A stretch of DNA of 64,000 nt from JBEBVQ01 sp964527735. Lineage in GTDB: Bacteria > Bacteroidota > Bacteroidia > Chitinophagales > Chitinophagaceae. Below are positions 50,795 through 61,200 of the stretch, piece after piece. The stretch lies in the NCBI GenBank assembly GCA_964527735.1, contig CAZGPG010000003.1, forward strand, positions 1 through 64,000. Direction: 5' to 3'. Position numbers and translations under genes: made by a program. Positions within the stretch are counted from its first letter, which is position 1. Every line of letters starts with the position of its first letter. The notes beneath the pieces were generated by a model that had not been told where the DNA came from, made no database searches, and saw nothing but the letters and a program-made list of their open reading frames with translations.

Positions 50795-53700
50795 ATGAGT
50801 AATAAGCATGTCTTTACCGTAGTACTAATATTATTGACGACCGCTTCCGGCGTGTTTGCACAGGATGCCGCCCAAAAGCGCTGGGTGGACAGCATATACC
50901 GTACGCTTACTGCTGAAGAGCGCATCGGGCAATTGTTTATGGTGGCGGCCTATTCCGGTGGCGCCAGCTATAATGAACCTGCGATCAGCAAGCTGATCGC
51001 CAACAGACAGATCGGCGGTCTTATATTCATGCAGGGCGGCCCTGCCCGGCAGGCGATTCTTACCAATAAATACCAGTCGGTGTCGCATGTTCCCCTGCTG
51101 ATCGCGATGGATGCGGAATGGGGCCTGGGCATGCGGCTGGACAGCGTTGCCAATTTCCCCCGTCAGATGATGCTGGGCGCTACCGAAGATTCTTTGCTGG
51201 TGTACCAGGTCGGCGCCGCCATTGCAGCGCAATGTAAAAGGCTGGGTGTGCATATCAACTTTGCCCCGGTCATTGATGTAAACAATAATCCCGCCAACCC
51301 CGTGATCAACGTCCGTGCATTTGGCGAAGATAAAACACGTGTTGTGCGGATGGGCATCGCTTATATGCACGGGTTGCAAAAAAATGGTGTCATGGCCTGT
51401 GCCAAACACTTTCCGGGTCACGGAGATACCGATGTGGATTCGCATAAGGACCTGCCCGTGATCAAAAAATCGCTGACGCAACTGGATACACTGGAGCTGT
51501 ACCCCTTCCGCGAACTGATACGTGCGGGCGTACAAAGCATGATGGTGGCACATCTTGAGATCCCTGCGCTGGAAAAGGAAAAAAATGTACCCACGACGTT
51601 ATCAAAAAATACGGTTACCGGCTTGCTGAAAGAGAAAATGGGTTTTCGCGGTATCGTATTTACCGATGCGATGAACATGCAAGGTGTGACCAAATATTTT
51701 GAACCTGGTGAAGCAGACTTGCGCGCATTTCTGGCCGGTAATGATATGCTGTTGTTTTCGCAGGATGTGCCGGTTGCTATCGGTAAGATCAAAGAAGCGC
51801 TGCAGCAGAAAAAGGTTACGGAAGCAGATCTGGAACAAAGGGTGAAGAAAATACTTGCAGCCAAATATGATGCGGGGCTGGCCCGCCGGCAGCCTGTGGA
51901 AGTACAAGGTATAACGGCAGATCTGAACCGGCAGACAGCCGCGCTCCGCAGCCGTGTGGCTGCTGCTGCCATCACCTGGATCCGTGATGAGAATGATGTA
52001 TTGAGCAAGCTCGCCAATAAGGGAAACCGTATCGGTTATGTAGCGGTAAATGCACAGAAAAGCGTACTTGCAGATGAGCTTTCGAAAGAGGCTAATATCG
52101 CGGTGCGCAAGCTTCCCAAAGGAAGTACCGATGCTACTGTGCGTAGTATCATTAACGAGATTACTACCAACAATGCTACGATCGTTGCGATACACAATCT
52201 GAATATTTACCCGGGCAGGAACCGTAACTATGGACTTGATGCCACCCAGATCAGCTTTCTCAGGCAAGTGCATCAACGAAAGGATGTAATGATCGTCCTG
52301 ATGGGCAATCCATATTTACTCAAGGATTATTGTGACGTTCGTTCTGCAGTAGTGGGTTATGAAGACGACATCCTTGCGCAGCGCGCTATGGCAGATATTT
52401 TGCTGAAGCACAAGGAGCCTTCGGGAAGGTTGCCGGTAACGCCTTGTGACGGCATACAGCCGGGAAGCACCGGAATGGTTGTTCCGGATCGGGGTATGCC
52501 GCGTATTGAAACCGCTGATACGGCAGATGGCACTCCCTGGCAGTTATACAAAGTATTTCATGTCGAGGATGCCGGAGTGGTTAATCCCCAGGCGCTGGAT
52601 AAGCTCAATTTGTATATAGAGCGTTGTGTTGTTTCCCGCGCATTTCCCGGGTGTCGCATACTGGCCGCCAAAGACGGGAAGGTGTTTTACAATGAATCGT
52701 TTGGTAATTATACATATGAAGCGAAGCAACCCGTGACCGGCGCTACGGTCTATGATGTGGCCTCGCTGACTAAAATACTTGCCACCACGCTGGCAGTGAT
52801 GCGGTTGTATGAGGAGGGAAAGCTGCAGCTTGATAAAACGCTGGAGGACTATCTGCCCCGGATGAAAGGGAGCCCCCATGCGAAGGCAACTATACGGGAC
52901 CTGCTCCTGCACGAGGCGGGCATGAAGAGCTGGATACCTTTCTATAAAGAAACGATAGAAGCATCGGGAGTATTGAGCCCGGCACTATACCGGCGTCGTC
53001 CGGAGCCGGGCTTCCAGCATGAAGTAGCAGCGGGGTTATACCTCCGGAATGACTATACAGATACCATATGGCAGCGGATTAATAAACAGCCGGCGGAAAA
53101 TAAAGGCCGCAGCGTATACAGTGATCTCGATTTTTATTATCTCGCTGCGGTTGTGGAGCAGGTTGCAAAAAAAAAGCTTGACGTATATGTGCATGAGTCG
53201 TTTTACCAGCCGCTCGGTTTGACCCGTATCATGTATAATCCGCTGAAAGTTGTAGATGCATCACTGATCGCCCCTACGGAAAACGATCTGGCGTTCCGGC
53301 AGCAACTGCTGCGCGGATATGTGCACGACCAGGGAGCAGCGTTGTTAGGTGGTGTTGCGGGCCATGCAGGACTGTTTGCCACGGCCAATGACGTGGCGGT
53401 TATCTTCCAGATGTTGCTGAACAAAGGGACGTACAAAGGCGTACGGTATTTCAGAGAAGAAACGGTGGAGCTTTTCACGGCTTATGGTTCTGCTATCAGC
53501 CGCCGTGGTCTGGGTTTCGATAAGCCGGATGCGGATCCCAAAAGGGCTATTGTGACCAGTGACCGGAGCAGCGGCTATACGTTCGGACATCAGGGATTTA
53601 CGGGCACCTGTGCCTGGGCAGATCCGGAGCATGGGATATTGTTTGTTTTCCTATCCAACAGAATACACCCTTCTGCAGATAACACACAGATCACCAGACT

Positions 53701-53806
53701 GAGCGTACGTACCATGGCGCTGGATTACATATACGAATCGCTGGGTATACCGGTGGATACCAAACGTCCTGCAGTGAAGCGGAAGCAACTCGCGGCAAAA
53801 AAATAA
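50795..53806 (+). CDS. Periplasmic GH3 (NagZ-like) glycosidase fused to a serine beta-lactamase-type hydrolase
   Basis: The ATG at 50795 gives 1003 residues with a signal peptide (about 1-23). The first part is glycoside hydrolase family 3: NagZ-type KHFPGHGDTDVDSHKDLP near residue 203 and the expected nucleophile D291 in FTDAMNMQGV. A GH3 C-terminal-like domain (about 390-570) follows. The C-terminal 400 residues are a class C/penicillin-binding-type serine hydrolase with S657xxK660 (VASLTKIL), a YSD motif and the HxG-like GHQGFTGT. The fusion is typical of Bacteroidota and suggests combined cutting of N-acetylglucosaminyl and peptide/amide bonds in cell-wall material. Confidence 0.9.
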   Translation: MSNKHVFTVVLILLTTASGVFAQDAAQKRWVDSIYRTLTAEERIGQLFMVAAYSGGASYNEPAISKLIANRQIGGLIFMQGGPARQAILTNKYQSVSHVPLLIAMDAEWGLGMRLDSVANFPRQMMLGATEDSLLVYQVGAAIAAQCKRLGVHINFAPVIDVNNNPANPVINVRAFGEDKTRVVRMGIAYMHGLQKNGVMACAKHFPGHGDTDVDSHKDLPVIKKSLTQLDTLELYPFRELIRAGVQSMMVAHLEIPALEKEKNVPTTLSKNTVTGLLKEKMGFRGIVFTDAMNMQGVTKYFEPGEADLRAFLAGNDMLLFSQDVPVAIGKIKEALQQKKVTEADLEQRVKKILAAKYDAGLARRQPVEVQGITADLNRQTAALRSRVAAAAITWIRDENDVLSKLANKGNRIGYVAVNAQKSVLADELSKEANIAVRKLPKGSTDATVRSIINEITTNNATIVAIHNLNIYPGRNRNYGLDATQISFLRQVHQRKDVMIVLMGNPYLLKDYCDVRSAVVGYEDDILAQRAMADILLKHKEPSGRLPVTPCDGIQPGSTGMVVPDRGMPRIETADTADGTPWQLYKVFHVEDAGVVNPQALDKLNLYIERCVVSRAFPGCRILAAKDGKVFYNESFGNYTYEAKQPVTGATVYDVASLTKILATTLAVMRLYEEGKLQLDKTLEDYLPRMKGSPHAKATIRDLLLHEAGMKSWIPFYKETIEASGVLSPALYRRRPEPGFQHEVAAGLYLRNDYTDTIWQRINKQPAENKGRSVYSDLDFYYLAAVVEQVAKKKLDVYVHESFYQPLGLTRIMYNPLKVVDASLIAPTENDLAFRQQLLRGYVHDQGAALLGGVAGHAGLFATANDVAVIFQMLLNKGTYKGVRYFREETVELFTAYGSAISRRGLGFDKPDADPKRAIVTSDRSSGYTFGHQGFTGTCAWADPEHGILFVFLSNRIHPSADNTQITRLSVRTMALDYIYESLGIPVDTKRPAVKRKQLAAKK

Positions 53807-53894
53807 CCTGCTGTCTGTTTGCTCACTTTTCGGCCTTCCTATCCTTTCGGCTCTTATGTCTGTCTAATAAGTGGATTGTTTTACTTTTATAAAT

Positions 53895-56894
53895 ATGCAC
53901 TGGTTAGGCCGGCCCCATTTGTTATATACAGGATTGAAGTTGTTGTATAGCTTTATGCTGTCCGGCATCACACTGACCGGTTACGCGAGGGTAGAGCTGT
54001 TGGATGACCGGAACGGGCTGACCAGCAATATTGTTCGTGACATCGTAAAGGACAATGCCGGTTTTATGTGGATCGGTACCAGCAACGGCCTGAACATATA
54101 CGACGGCTACACCTTTACCCGCTTCAGAGCGCTGGGCGCGCGACGGGTTACGCAACTGATGTACGACGATAAAAGAGATATTGTCTGGGTCGCTTTGGAG
54201 CGTGGGCTTTATGCATTGTCCGGGCAGCAGCGCAACCCCTTGCCGGTAAAAATGGACGGAGAAGAATTAGGACCGGTTAAGAATATGACCCGGATGAAGG
54301 ATGGACAGGTGTACGTATTGCTGGAAAACGGAGATATCCTCACTGTAGACGATCAACGCAACGCATCGGTTTTTGTACATACCAAACCCTTTCTGCGGAA
54401 GCCCTCCGTATCGAATGTATATAACCTCGACGTTTTTTCTGACAGTGTGCTCTTTTTTATGGTAAATGACGGACATGGCGTTAATCCGTTTTACCTGCTG
54501 CACACCGGCACAAAGCAGGTGGAGCCTATACCTTGGAAAGAAAGAATACGGATGCTTCCGATCTCGGTCAGGAAATCCGGTGATACTTTCGTTATTGCTA
54601 CTCCCGGTCAGGGAATATTGTTGATGGATGTTTATACCGGAAATCTCTTTGAAAGCCCGGTGCTGCAAAAGATGAATGTTTCCGGTACCTCGGATTTTGG
54701 TATGCGCTACGGGAAATATTTATATGCCGGTTTCGCAAACGGGCATTTGTACCGGGCCGATCTTGTGCAGGGCGCCGTCGAAGAGATCAGCAAGGAAATA
54801 CCTTCACTGTCCGGGTCTTACAACCGGCATCACTGTATTTTCAGGGATGAGCAGGGTATTATATGGATCGGTACCAACAAAGGGATATTTAAAATATACA
54901 ACGATACGAAGCCTTTTAAGCACTTGCTATTAGAGCAGCCATCGCTCAGTATCCGCGGTATCTCCGAAGACCGGTCGGGAGATCTTTATGTGGGTACATA
55001 CAAAGGTTTATACCATTTTGATCGCAAAGCGGAACAATGGGCAATACACAGGTACCTCGTGTCAACGGATAAGAGCATGAAAATTATCCCTTACGGAATG
55101 CTGAATGATGAAGACTCCGGCTATGTTTATATCGCTTCCGAATCAGGCTTTTTTTACAGGTTCAACAAGCGCTTGCGAAAAATGGAGTACGATTTCTACG
55201 ACACCCGTTTCGTAGATTATATGTTGTTTGGCTATTCTGTTTTTATGGATGACGATGGGCTGATATGGATTGGCAGTACCCGCGGGTTATTCCTGTATGA
55301 CCGGAATGAAGGCACTGTCAAACCATATATGAAGGATGCTGCCCGGTTGGGGAAATTATCTGTACGTCAGATTGCCGGGAGCAGGGAAAAAAACGTATGC
55401 TGGATTGCAACCACTGAGGGGGTATTCAAGATAGATAAGTACAAAGGCATACTCCGGCACCTGAATGATTCATCCATGCCGGCGTTGTCGAAAAATCATA
55501 CGCATTTCGTATCTGAAGATCACCGCGGACGTATTTGGATCGGCACCAACGGCGGTGGCATCAATATCGTCAGCCCCGACATGGATCAGGTCACGTATCT
55601 CAACCGGGAACAGCATGGCCTGGTCAATAACATCGTGTACGGTATGCTGTGGCCGGATACCGGGCAGGTATGGATCAGCACATTCGGGGGGCTGAGCAAT
55701 TATAATCTTCATACAGGTACGTTTACCAATTATGGCACATCCGACGGGCTTGTGTCAGAGGAGTTCAATCAAGGCTCATATATGAAAGACAGCAGGGGAT
55801 TCCTGTTTTTCGGAAGCCCCGACGGGATATGTTATTTCCACCCCGACAGCATGCGATCCTATACGCATGATTTTTCACTTTTCGTGTCGGCCTCATCTGT
55901 GCCGGGCAGGAAACTGACCGGCAACGGCGATACGATCCTGATATATCCTTCCGATTTCTCCTTTACCGTATCATTCGGTCTCAGCGATTACCGCGCCCCT
56001 TTATACAATCGCTTTCTTTACCGTATCCGGGGATTGAGCGATGAATGGATACCGATATATGGTAACCCTGAGCTAAAGATCCCCGACCTGGCGCCCGGTC
56101 ATTATACACTGGAAGTAAAGGGGATGAATGCCTATGGTCACCCGGCGCAGAATATCCTTGTTTTTCATCTGGACAGCAGGGTGTATTTTTATAAGACCTG
56201 GTGGTTCTATTTCCTGCTGTTCCTGCTTGCAGGCAGCCTGCTCTGGTTGTTTTTCATGATCAGGTTACGGAGTATACGCAGGATGCAGCAGCTTCGTGTG
56301 CAGATAGCAAGCGACCTGCACGATGAGGTCGGGGGATTGCTAACCCGTATTGTGCTGTTTTCCGATAATCTCAGCGAAGGGAACGACCCCCCGGACAAGC
56401 AAAAAGAAAAACTGGAAAAGATTGCTGAACTGGGGCGCGACGCCACTATGTCAATGAATGATATACTCTGGGCCATTGATGCCCGTAATGATTTTGCAGG
56501 CAGCCTGGCGGATCGTATGCGTGAATATGCCGAGCAGATGCTTACTCCTGCTAATATCATTATACGGTTTACCACTTCCGGTATAGACCATAAGCAAAAT
56601 ATCTCAACGCAGGTACGGCAAAACCTGTATATGATATTCAAGGAGGCGTTGAATAATATTGTCAAGCACTCATCCGCCACTGAAGTGGATATCCGCTACA
56701 GGCACGACCGGGCCGGCTTTTTTCTTTCCGTTACCAACAACGGGAACGATGGGGAAGAACGGCCTAAGCTGTCCGGCCAGGGACTTCGTAATATGCATAT
56801 GCGGGCCGAAAAAATCGGTGCACATATAAGCTATGACCAGCAAGAAGGTATATTTACGCTGGTAGTGGAGAAAGGGACGAAGACCGGTGCCTGA
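53895..56894 (+). CDS. Reg_prop/Y_Y_Y sensor histidine kinase (HisKA_3 type)
   Basis: The ATG at 53895 gives 999 residues; a GTG 24 bases upstream is less likely. Export segment, then two seven-bladed Reg_prop propellers (about 35-690) with repeated 'G.IWIGT..GL..YD' motifs. A Y_Y_Y domain (about 690-760) is followed by a transmembrane helix (about 769-789) and a HisKA_3 domain with the phospho-acceptor H809 in ASDLHDEVGGLL. The degenerate ATPase domain has N-box EALNNIVKHSSA. Unlike hybrid versions it has no receiver domain; a separate regulator gene follows 71 bases later. Such sensors usually respond to glycans at the cell envelope. Confidence 0.92.
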   Translation: MHWLGRPHLLYTGLKLLYSFMLSGITLTGYARVELLDDRNGLTSNIVRDIVKDNAGFMWIGTSNGLNIYDGYTFTRFRALGARRVTQLMYDDKRDIVWVALERGLYALSGQQRNPLPVKMDGEELGPVKNMTRMKDGQVYVLLENGDILTVDDQRNASVFVHTKPFLRKPSVSNVYNLDVFSDSVLFFMVNDGHGVNPFYLLHTGTKQVEPIPWKERIRMLPISVRKSGDTFVIATPGQGILLMDVYTGNLFESPVLQKMNVSGTSDFGMRYGKYLYAGFANGHLYRADLVQGAVEEISKEIPSLSGSYNRHHCIFRDEQGIIWIGTNKGIFKIYNDTKPFKHLLLEQPSLSIRGISEDRSGDLYVGTYKGLYHFDRKAEQWAIHRYLVSTDKSMKIIPYGMLNDEDSGYVYIASESGFFYRFNKRLRKMEYDFYDTRFVDYMLFGYSVFMDDDGLIWIGSTRGLFLYDRNEGTVKPYMKDAARLGKLSVRQIAGSREKNVCWIATTEGVFKIDKYKGILRHLNDSSMPALSKNHTHFVSEDHRGRIWIGTNGGGINIVSPDMDQVTYLNREQHGLVNNIVYGMLWPDTGQVWISTFGGLSNYNLHTGTFTNYGTSDGLVSEEFNQGSYMKDSRGFLFFGSPDGICYFHPDSMRSYTHDFSLFVSASSVPGRKLTGNGDTILIYPSDFSFTVSFGLSDYRAPLYNRFLYRIRGLSDEWIPIYGNPELKIPDLAPGHYTLEVKGMNAYGHPAQNILVFHLDSRVYFYKTWWFYFLLFLLAGSLLWLFFMIRLRSIRRMQQLRVQIASDLHDEVGGLLTRIVLFSDNLSEGNDPPDKQKEKLEKIAELGRDATMSMNDILWAIDARNDFAGSLADRMREYAEQMLTPANIIIRFTTSGIDHKQNISTQVRQNLYMIFKEALNNIVKHSSATEVDIRYRHDRAGFFLSVTNNGNDGEERPKLSGQGLRNMHMRAEKIGAHISYDQQEGIFTLVVEKGTKTGA

Positions 56895-56965
56895 TGGATA
56901 CCGCATGAATATGCAGGGTGATGGAATGAAGGGTAAATGCGAATTTTACAGTTAAATGCAAACGT

Positions 56966-57616
56966 ATGAAACAGGCGATAAAGCTGGCGATTATAGAAGA
57001 TATAGATGATGTTCGTGAGAGCCTGGCAGCCTATTTCAATAAAGACGCAGAGATTGAATGTGTTTGCGCCGCAGACAGTATGGAGGTGTTTTTTGAACGT
57101 GTGCCGGCAATGGCTCCACCTGATATCATTCTCAGCGATATCGGGCTGCCGGGGATGAGCGGTATTGTGGGTATCCGGGAGATCAAAAAGATATTCCCGG
57201 AAGCGAGTGTGATCATACTGACGATATTCAGCAATAGTGATAAGATCTTCCAGGCCATATGTGCCGGTGCATCGGGCTACCTGCTTAAGACAACTCCTCT
57301 GTCTGAGACCCGCAGGGCGATCCTGGATGTAAGCGAAGGAGGCAGCTCCATGTCGCCGGTCATTGCCAGAAAGGTGTTTGAATATTTCTCCAAACCCAGG
57401 CACCAGAGCAGTGAAGAAGGGACATTATCGCCCAAGGAAAAGCAAATCGTACAGGCGCTTACTGATGGCCTGAGCTATAAGCTTGTGGCCGACCGCCTGT
57501 CCATTTCCCTGCATACCGTGCGTTTTCATATACGGCATATCTACCGCAAGCTGCATGTCAACAGCAAGGCTGAGGTGATCAGTAAAATGCTGGGCCGGGA
57601 CAGGGAAATATACTAA
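56966..57616 (+). CDS. LuxR/NarL-type response regulator
   Basis: The 216-residue protein has a receiver domain with the phospho-acceptor D58 (IILSDIGLPGMSG), conserved Thr/Lys region (ASGYLLKTTPL) and a C-terminal LuxR helix-turn-helix (LSPKEKQIVQALTDGLSYKL). It follows the Reg_prop kinase on the same strand and is its evident partner. It differs clearly from the other two regulators in the window. Its stop is two bases from that of a convergent GNAT gene. The T9SS cargo at 58207 is a plausible target. Confidence 0.92.
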   Translation: MKQAIKLAIIEDIDDVRESLAAYFNKDAEIECVCAADSMEVFFERVPAMAPPDIILSDIGLPGMSGIVGIREIKKIFPEASVIILTIFSNSDKIFQAICAGASGYLLKTTPLSETRRAILDVSEGGSSMSPVIARKVFEYFSKPRHQSSEEGTLSPKEKQIVQALTDGLSYKLVADRLSISLHTVRFHIRHIYRKLHVNSKAEVISKMLGRDREIY

Positions 57617-57618
57617 GG

Positions 57619-58083
57619 TCAATCAGTGCGCAGCATTTCGATATGCGGGATGTTATCTTCAAGATATTCATCTCCGATACGGACAAAGCCATGCACTTCA
57701 TAAAACCGCTGGAGGTATGACTGCGCAGAAATTCTTACATCGCCGCCGCCGTGTGCGGCAATCGTATTCAAAGCAGTAGCCATTAATAAATGGCCCAGCT
57801 TTTTCCCCCGTGCCGTTCCAACCGTCAGCACGCGCCCGATACTCCATTCGGTGTATTTAATATCCGGTGGCAGGATGCGGCAATAGGCGCCCAACCTGCC
57901 CTCATACGGAAGTGCCGCATGAAGCGCCACCTGATCATACCCGTCTGCATCCTGGTAAACACATTGTTGCTCGACCACGAAGACCTCGTTGCGTGCCTGC
58001 AGTATCCCGTAGAGCTCATCCTGCGACAGATCTGAAAATTTTTTTACAAAAGCATTTTCTATAATCAGGTTTTGTCGGTACAT
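57619..58083 (-). CDS. GNAT N-acetyltransferase, ElaA-like
   Basis: The 154-residue protein is a GNAT-fold acyltransferase of the ElaA type: ILQARNEVFVVEQQCVYQDAD near residue 28, the acetyl-CoA pyrophosphate loop VGTARGKKLGHLLM near residue 90, and QSYLQRFYEVHGFVRIGDEY near residue 120. Acceptor unknown. It is convergent with the regulator gene and divergent from the giant cargo gene at 58207. Confidence 0.88.
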   Translation of the reverse strand: MYRQNLIIENAFVKKFSDLSQDELYGILQARNEVFVVEQQCVYQDADGYDQVALHAALPYEGRLGAYCRILPPDIKYTEWSIGRVLTVGTARGKKLGHLLMATALNTIAAHGGGDVRISAQSYLQRFYEVHGFVRIGDEYLEDNIPHIEMLRTD

Positions 58084-58151
58084 GTTGCAAATATACCGGT
58101 AGCAGCAAGAGAATATATGCTATGATATACACCCCCGCATCTTTATGCGGC

Positions 58152-58182
58152 TTGTGATGAGTTAAGAATAAAAATACATTTG
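58152..58182 (+). promoter_or_regulatory. Bacteroidota-type promoter for the 1855-residue cargo gene
   Basis: TTG (58152-58154), 20 bases, then TACATTTG (58175-58182), an exact TAnnTTTG match. The predicted leader is about 17 bases before the ATG at 58207. Confidence 0.55.
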
Positions 58183-58206
58183 CAATAGACCGTTTAATGG
58201 AATATT

Positions 58207-61200
58207 ATGATGAAACAGCTACACCGCATCATTACAGCTACCCTTGTTTGTATCCTGATTATTGCTCCGGCAGTAACCGGTACTATATATCATGTCAACG
58301 GATCGGGAGGGAGTGACGGTAATACCGGTCAAAGCTGGGTAACGTCTTTTGCTACATTGCAGAAGGCGTTGGATGTAACGGCAGCAGGCGATACGATCTG
58401 GATAGCTAAGGGTCAGTATGTTCCGTCACAGGACCGGAACGGGAGCACGGCTTCCGGCAGGTCGCGTTACCGGACGTTTATGCTGAAGGACGGAGTACGT
58501 ATATACGGTGGATTTGCAGGGAACGAGCCGCCCGGATATGATATAAGTCTCCGTGATTTTTCTGCTAATGAGACGATCCTGAGCGGTGATGTCAATGGCA
58601 ACGACGGCCCCAATTTTTCCGGCAACGGCGAGAATACATACAATGTGACGTGTGCCGGTGCAGGCGTGGGCAGTACAACGGTCCTGGACGGCTTTACCAT
58701 ATCAGGTGGTTACGCCAGCGGCAGCGGTGTGCCGACGGGATATGGTGGTGGTATGAGCATAGAGGACGGGGCAGCGCCTGTGCTGAAGAATATTGTCTTC
58801 CGGGCGAACAGGGCTGGCCTGGCCGGCGGCGGAGCCGTCAACGTGCAAGCCAGCGCGCCGGTATTTATCAATACGCAGTTTATCGGTAACATGGGCGGCA
58901 TGCGTACCGGCGGAGCATCCACGATCGGGATTACCAATTCGGTCTTTTGGAATAATACGGGCGCGAATGTGGGCGGCGGCATAAGGCTGAACGGTGCAGC
59001 ATTGACGCTTACGAATGTGACCTTTTATAAGAACAGTGCCAATAACACGGGCGGTGGCATGGATATCAGCTCCTCTGCCACGGTGGATATAAGGAACTGT
59101 ATCTTTTATGGCAACAGCGCTCCGGCCGGTGCTAACCTGAATGGTACTGCAACCACAATCCGCAACAGCCTTATAGGGAACAATTTTTATGACGGGAGCG
59201 GCAATGCAAGCCCCATGTCTCCGCCGTTATTCGTCGATACTGCGACCGGCGATCTGAGGCTGCAGCCGGGATCGCCGTTGCGGAATACGGGAGATCCGGT
59301 ATATTTCAGCGCAGGCCAAACGCCCGACCTGTCGGATATTACTACGGACATTGCGGGTGAGCTGCGTATTGTCGGCGGACAGATAGACCCGGGCGCTTAC
59401 CAAAGTAATTATCCCACTTGCTCAGGTACCCCGCCGGTGGGTATCATCACCGCTGATGTGGACAGCGTATGCATCCGTGAAACGCTCATGCTGATGCTAT
59501 CGGATAATTCGTATGGTGTGATAGGTATCAGCTATTTGTGGCAGAAGCGTGTGCCATCGGGCAGCGGCACATGGGCGGACATCCCGTTGGTTACGGATAC
59601 ATTATTGACTGTGTCCGGGCAAGCATCTACAACCGATTACCGTTGCCTGGTGATTTGTGCCAACACCTCAGATACTTCCTATTCCAACATATTTACGGTG
59701 AAGAGCCACTCCTGTGATCCACGGTGGTTTGTGACCCCGGCAGGCAATGACAACAACAGGGGGCACGACTGGTCTGATGCGTTTGCTACCGTGCAGAAAG
59801 CGCTGGATGTAGCGGCAGCGGGCGATACGATATGGATAGCTAAGGGTCAGTATGTTCCGTCGCAGGACCGGAACGGGAGTACGGCCGCCAACAGGTCTCG
59901 TTACCGGACGTTCGAGCTGAAGGACAGCGTACGGATATACGGCGGATTTGCAGGGAACGAGCCACGCAGCTATGACATAAATCTTCGTGATTTTTCTGCG
60001 AATGAGACGATCCTGAGCGGCGATATCAATGGTAACGATGGCGCCAATTTTACCAACACCGGCGACAACACCTACAATGTGGTAGCGGCGCTTGCAGGTG
60101 TCGGGCGCACAGCGACCCTCGACGGGTTTACCATTTCAGGCGGCAATGCCAACGGCAGCGGTAATCCGATAGGATACGGCGGCGGTATAAGTATTGAGGA
60201 CGGCGCTTCGCCTGTGCTGAAGAATATCGTCTTCCGGGCAAACAAAGCGGGTCTGGCCGGCGGCGGCGGCGTCAATGTGGGTAACAATTGCAGCCCTGTC
60301 TTCATCAATGTACAGTTTATCGGCAATGCCGGCGGGTTACGCGCCGGCACGTCCTCCTTCATCATGACCAATGCCATCTTCACAGATAATTCGGGCGCTA
60401 ATGTAGGCGGCGGAATACGCGCCAACGGCGGAGCGGATATTACCCTTACCAATGTGACCTTTTATAAGAACAGCGCCAATAACAGCGGTGGCGGCATAGA
60501 TGTCGCACCCGCAGCTACTGTCGTTATGAGGAACTGTATTTTGTATGATAACACGGCTCCCACAGGACCGGACATAAACGGTACGCCAACGATCCTTAAT
60601 TCCCAGTCCGGCGGGAGCTATTACGATGGCGCCGGCAACATAACTCCCAGGGGATACCCGATGTTTGTGGATAGCGCGGCCCGCGACCTCCGGCTGCAGG
60701 CGCTGTCCCCTTTGCGGAATATGGGTGACCCCATATTTTTCAACACCGGCCAGACTCCGGATTTGTCAGATATCACCACAGACATCGTGGGCGAACCGCG
60801 CATTATCGGCGGGCAGATAGACCCGGGGGCCTATCAAAGCAGCTACACCAGTTGTGCAGGCATACCGTTACCGGGTATCATTACCGCTGCGGCAGACAGC
60901 GTCTGTATCCGGGAAACGGTGAGCCTGACCCTGTCAAATAATTCACGTGGTCTGACCGGCATCAGCTACCTGTGGCAAAAGCGTACGCCGGCGGGCAGCG
61001 GCACATGGATGGACATCCCACTGGTAACGGATACATTTTTGACTGTGTCCGGGCAGGTGGCTACCACCGATTATCGCTGCCTGGTGATCTGCGGTAATTC
61101 TTTAGATACTTCCTATTCCAACATATTTATGGTAAGCAGCTATCCCTGCGACCAGCGCTGGTACGTAGCGCCGGGTGGCAATGATAACAACACCGGCCAC

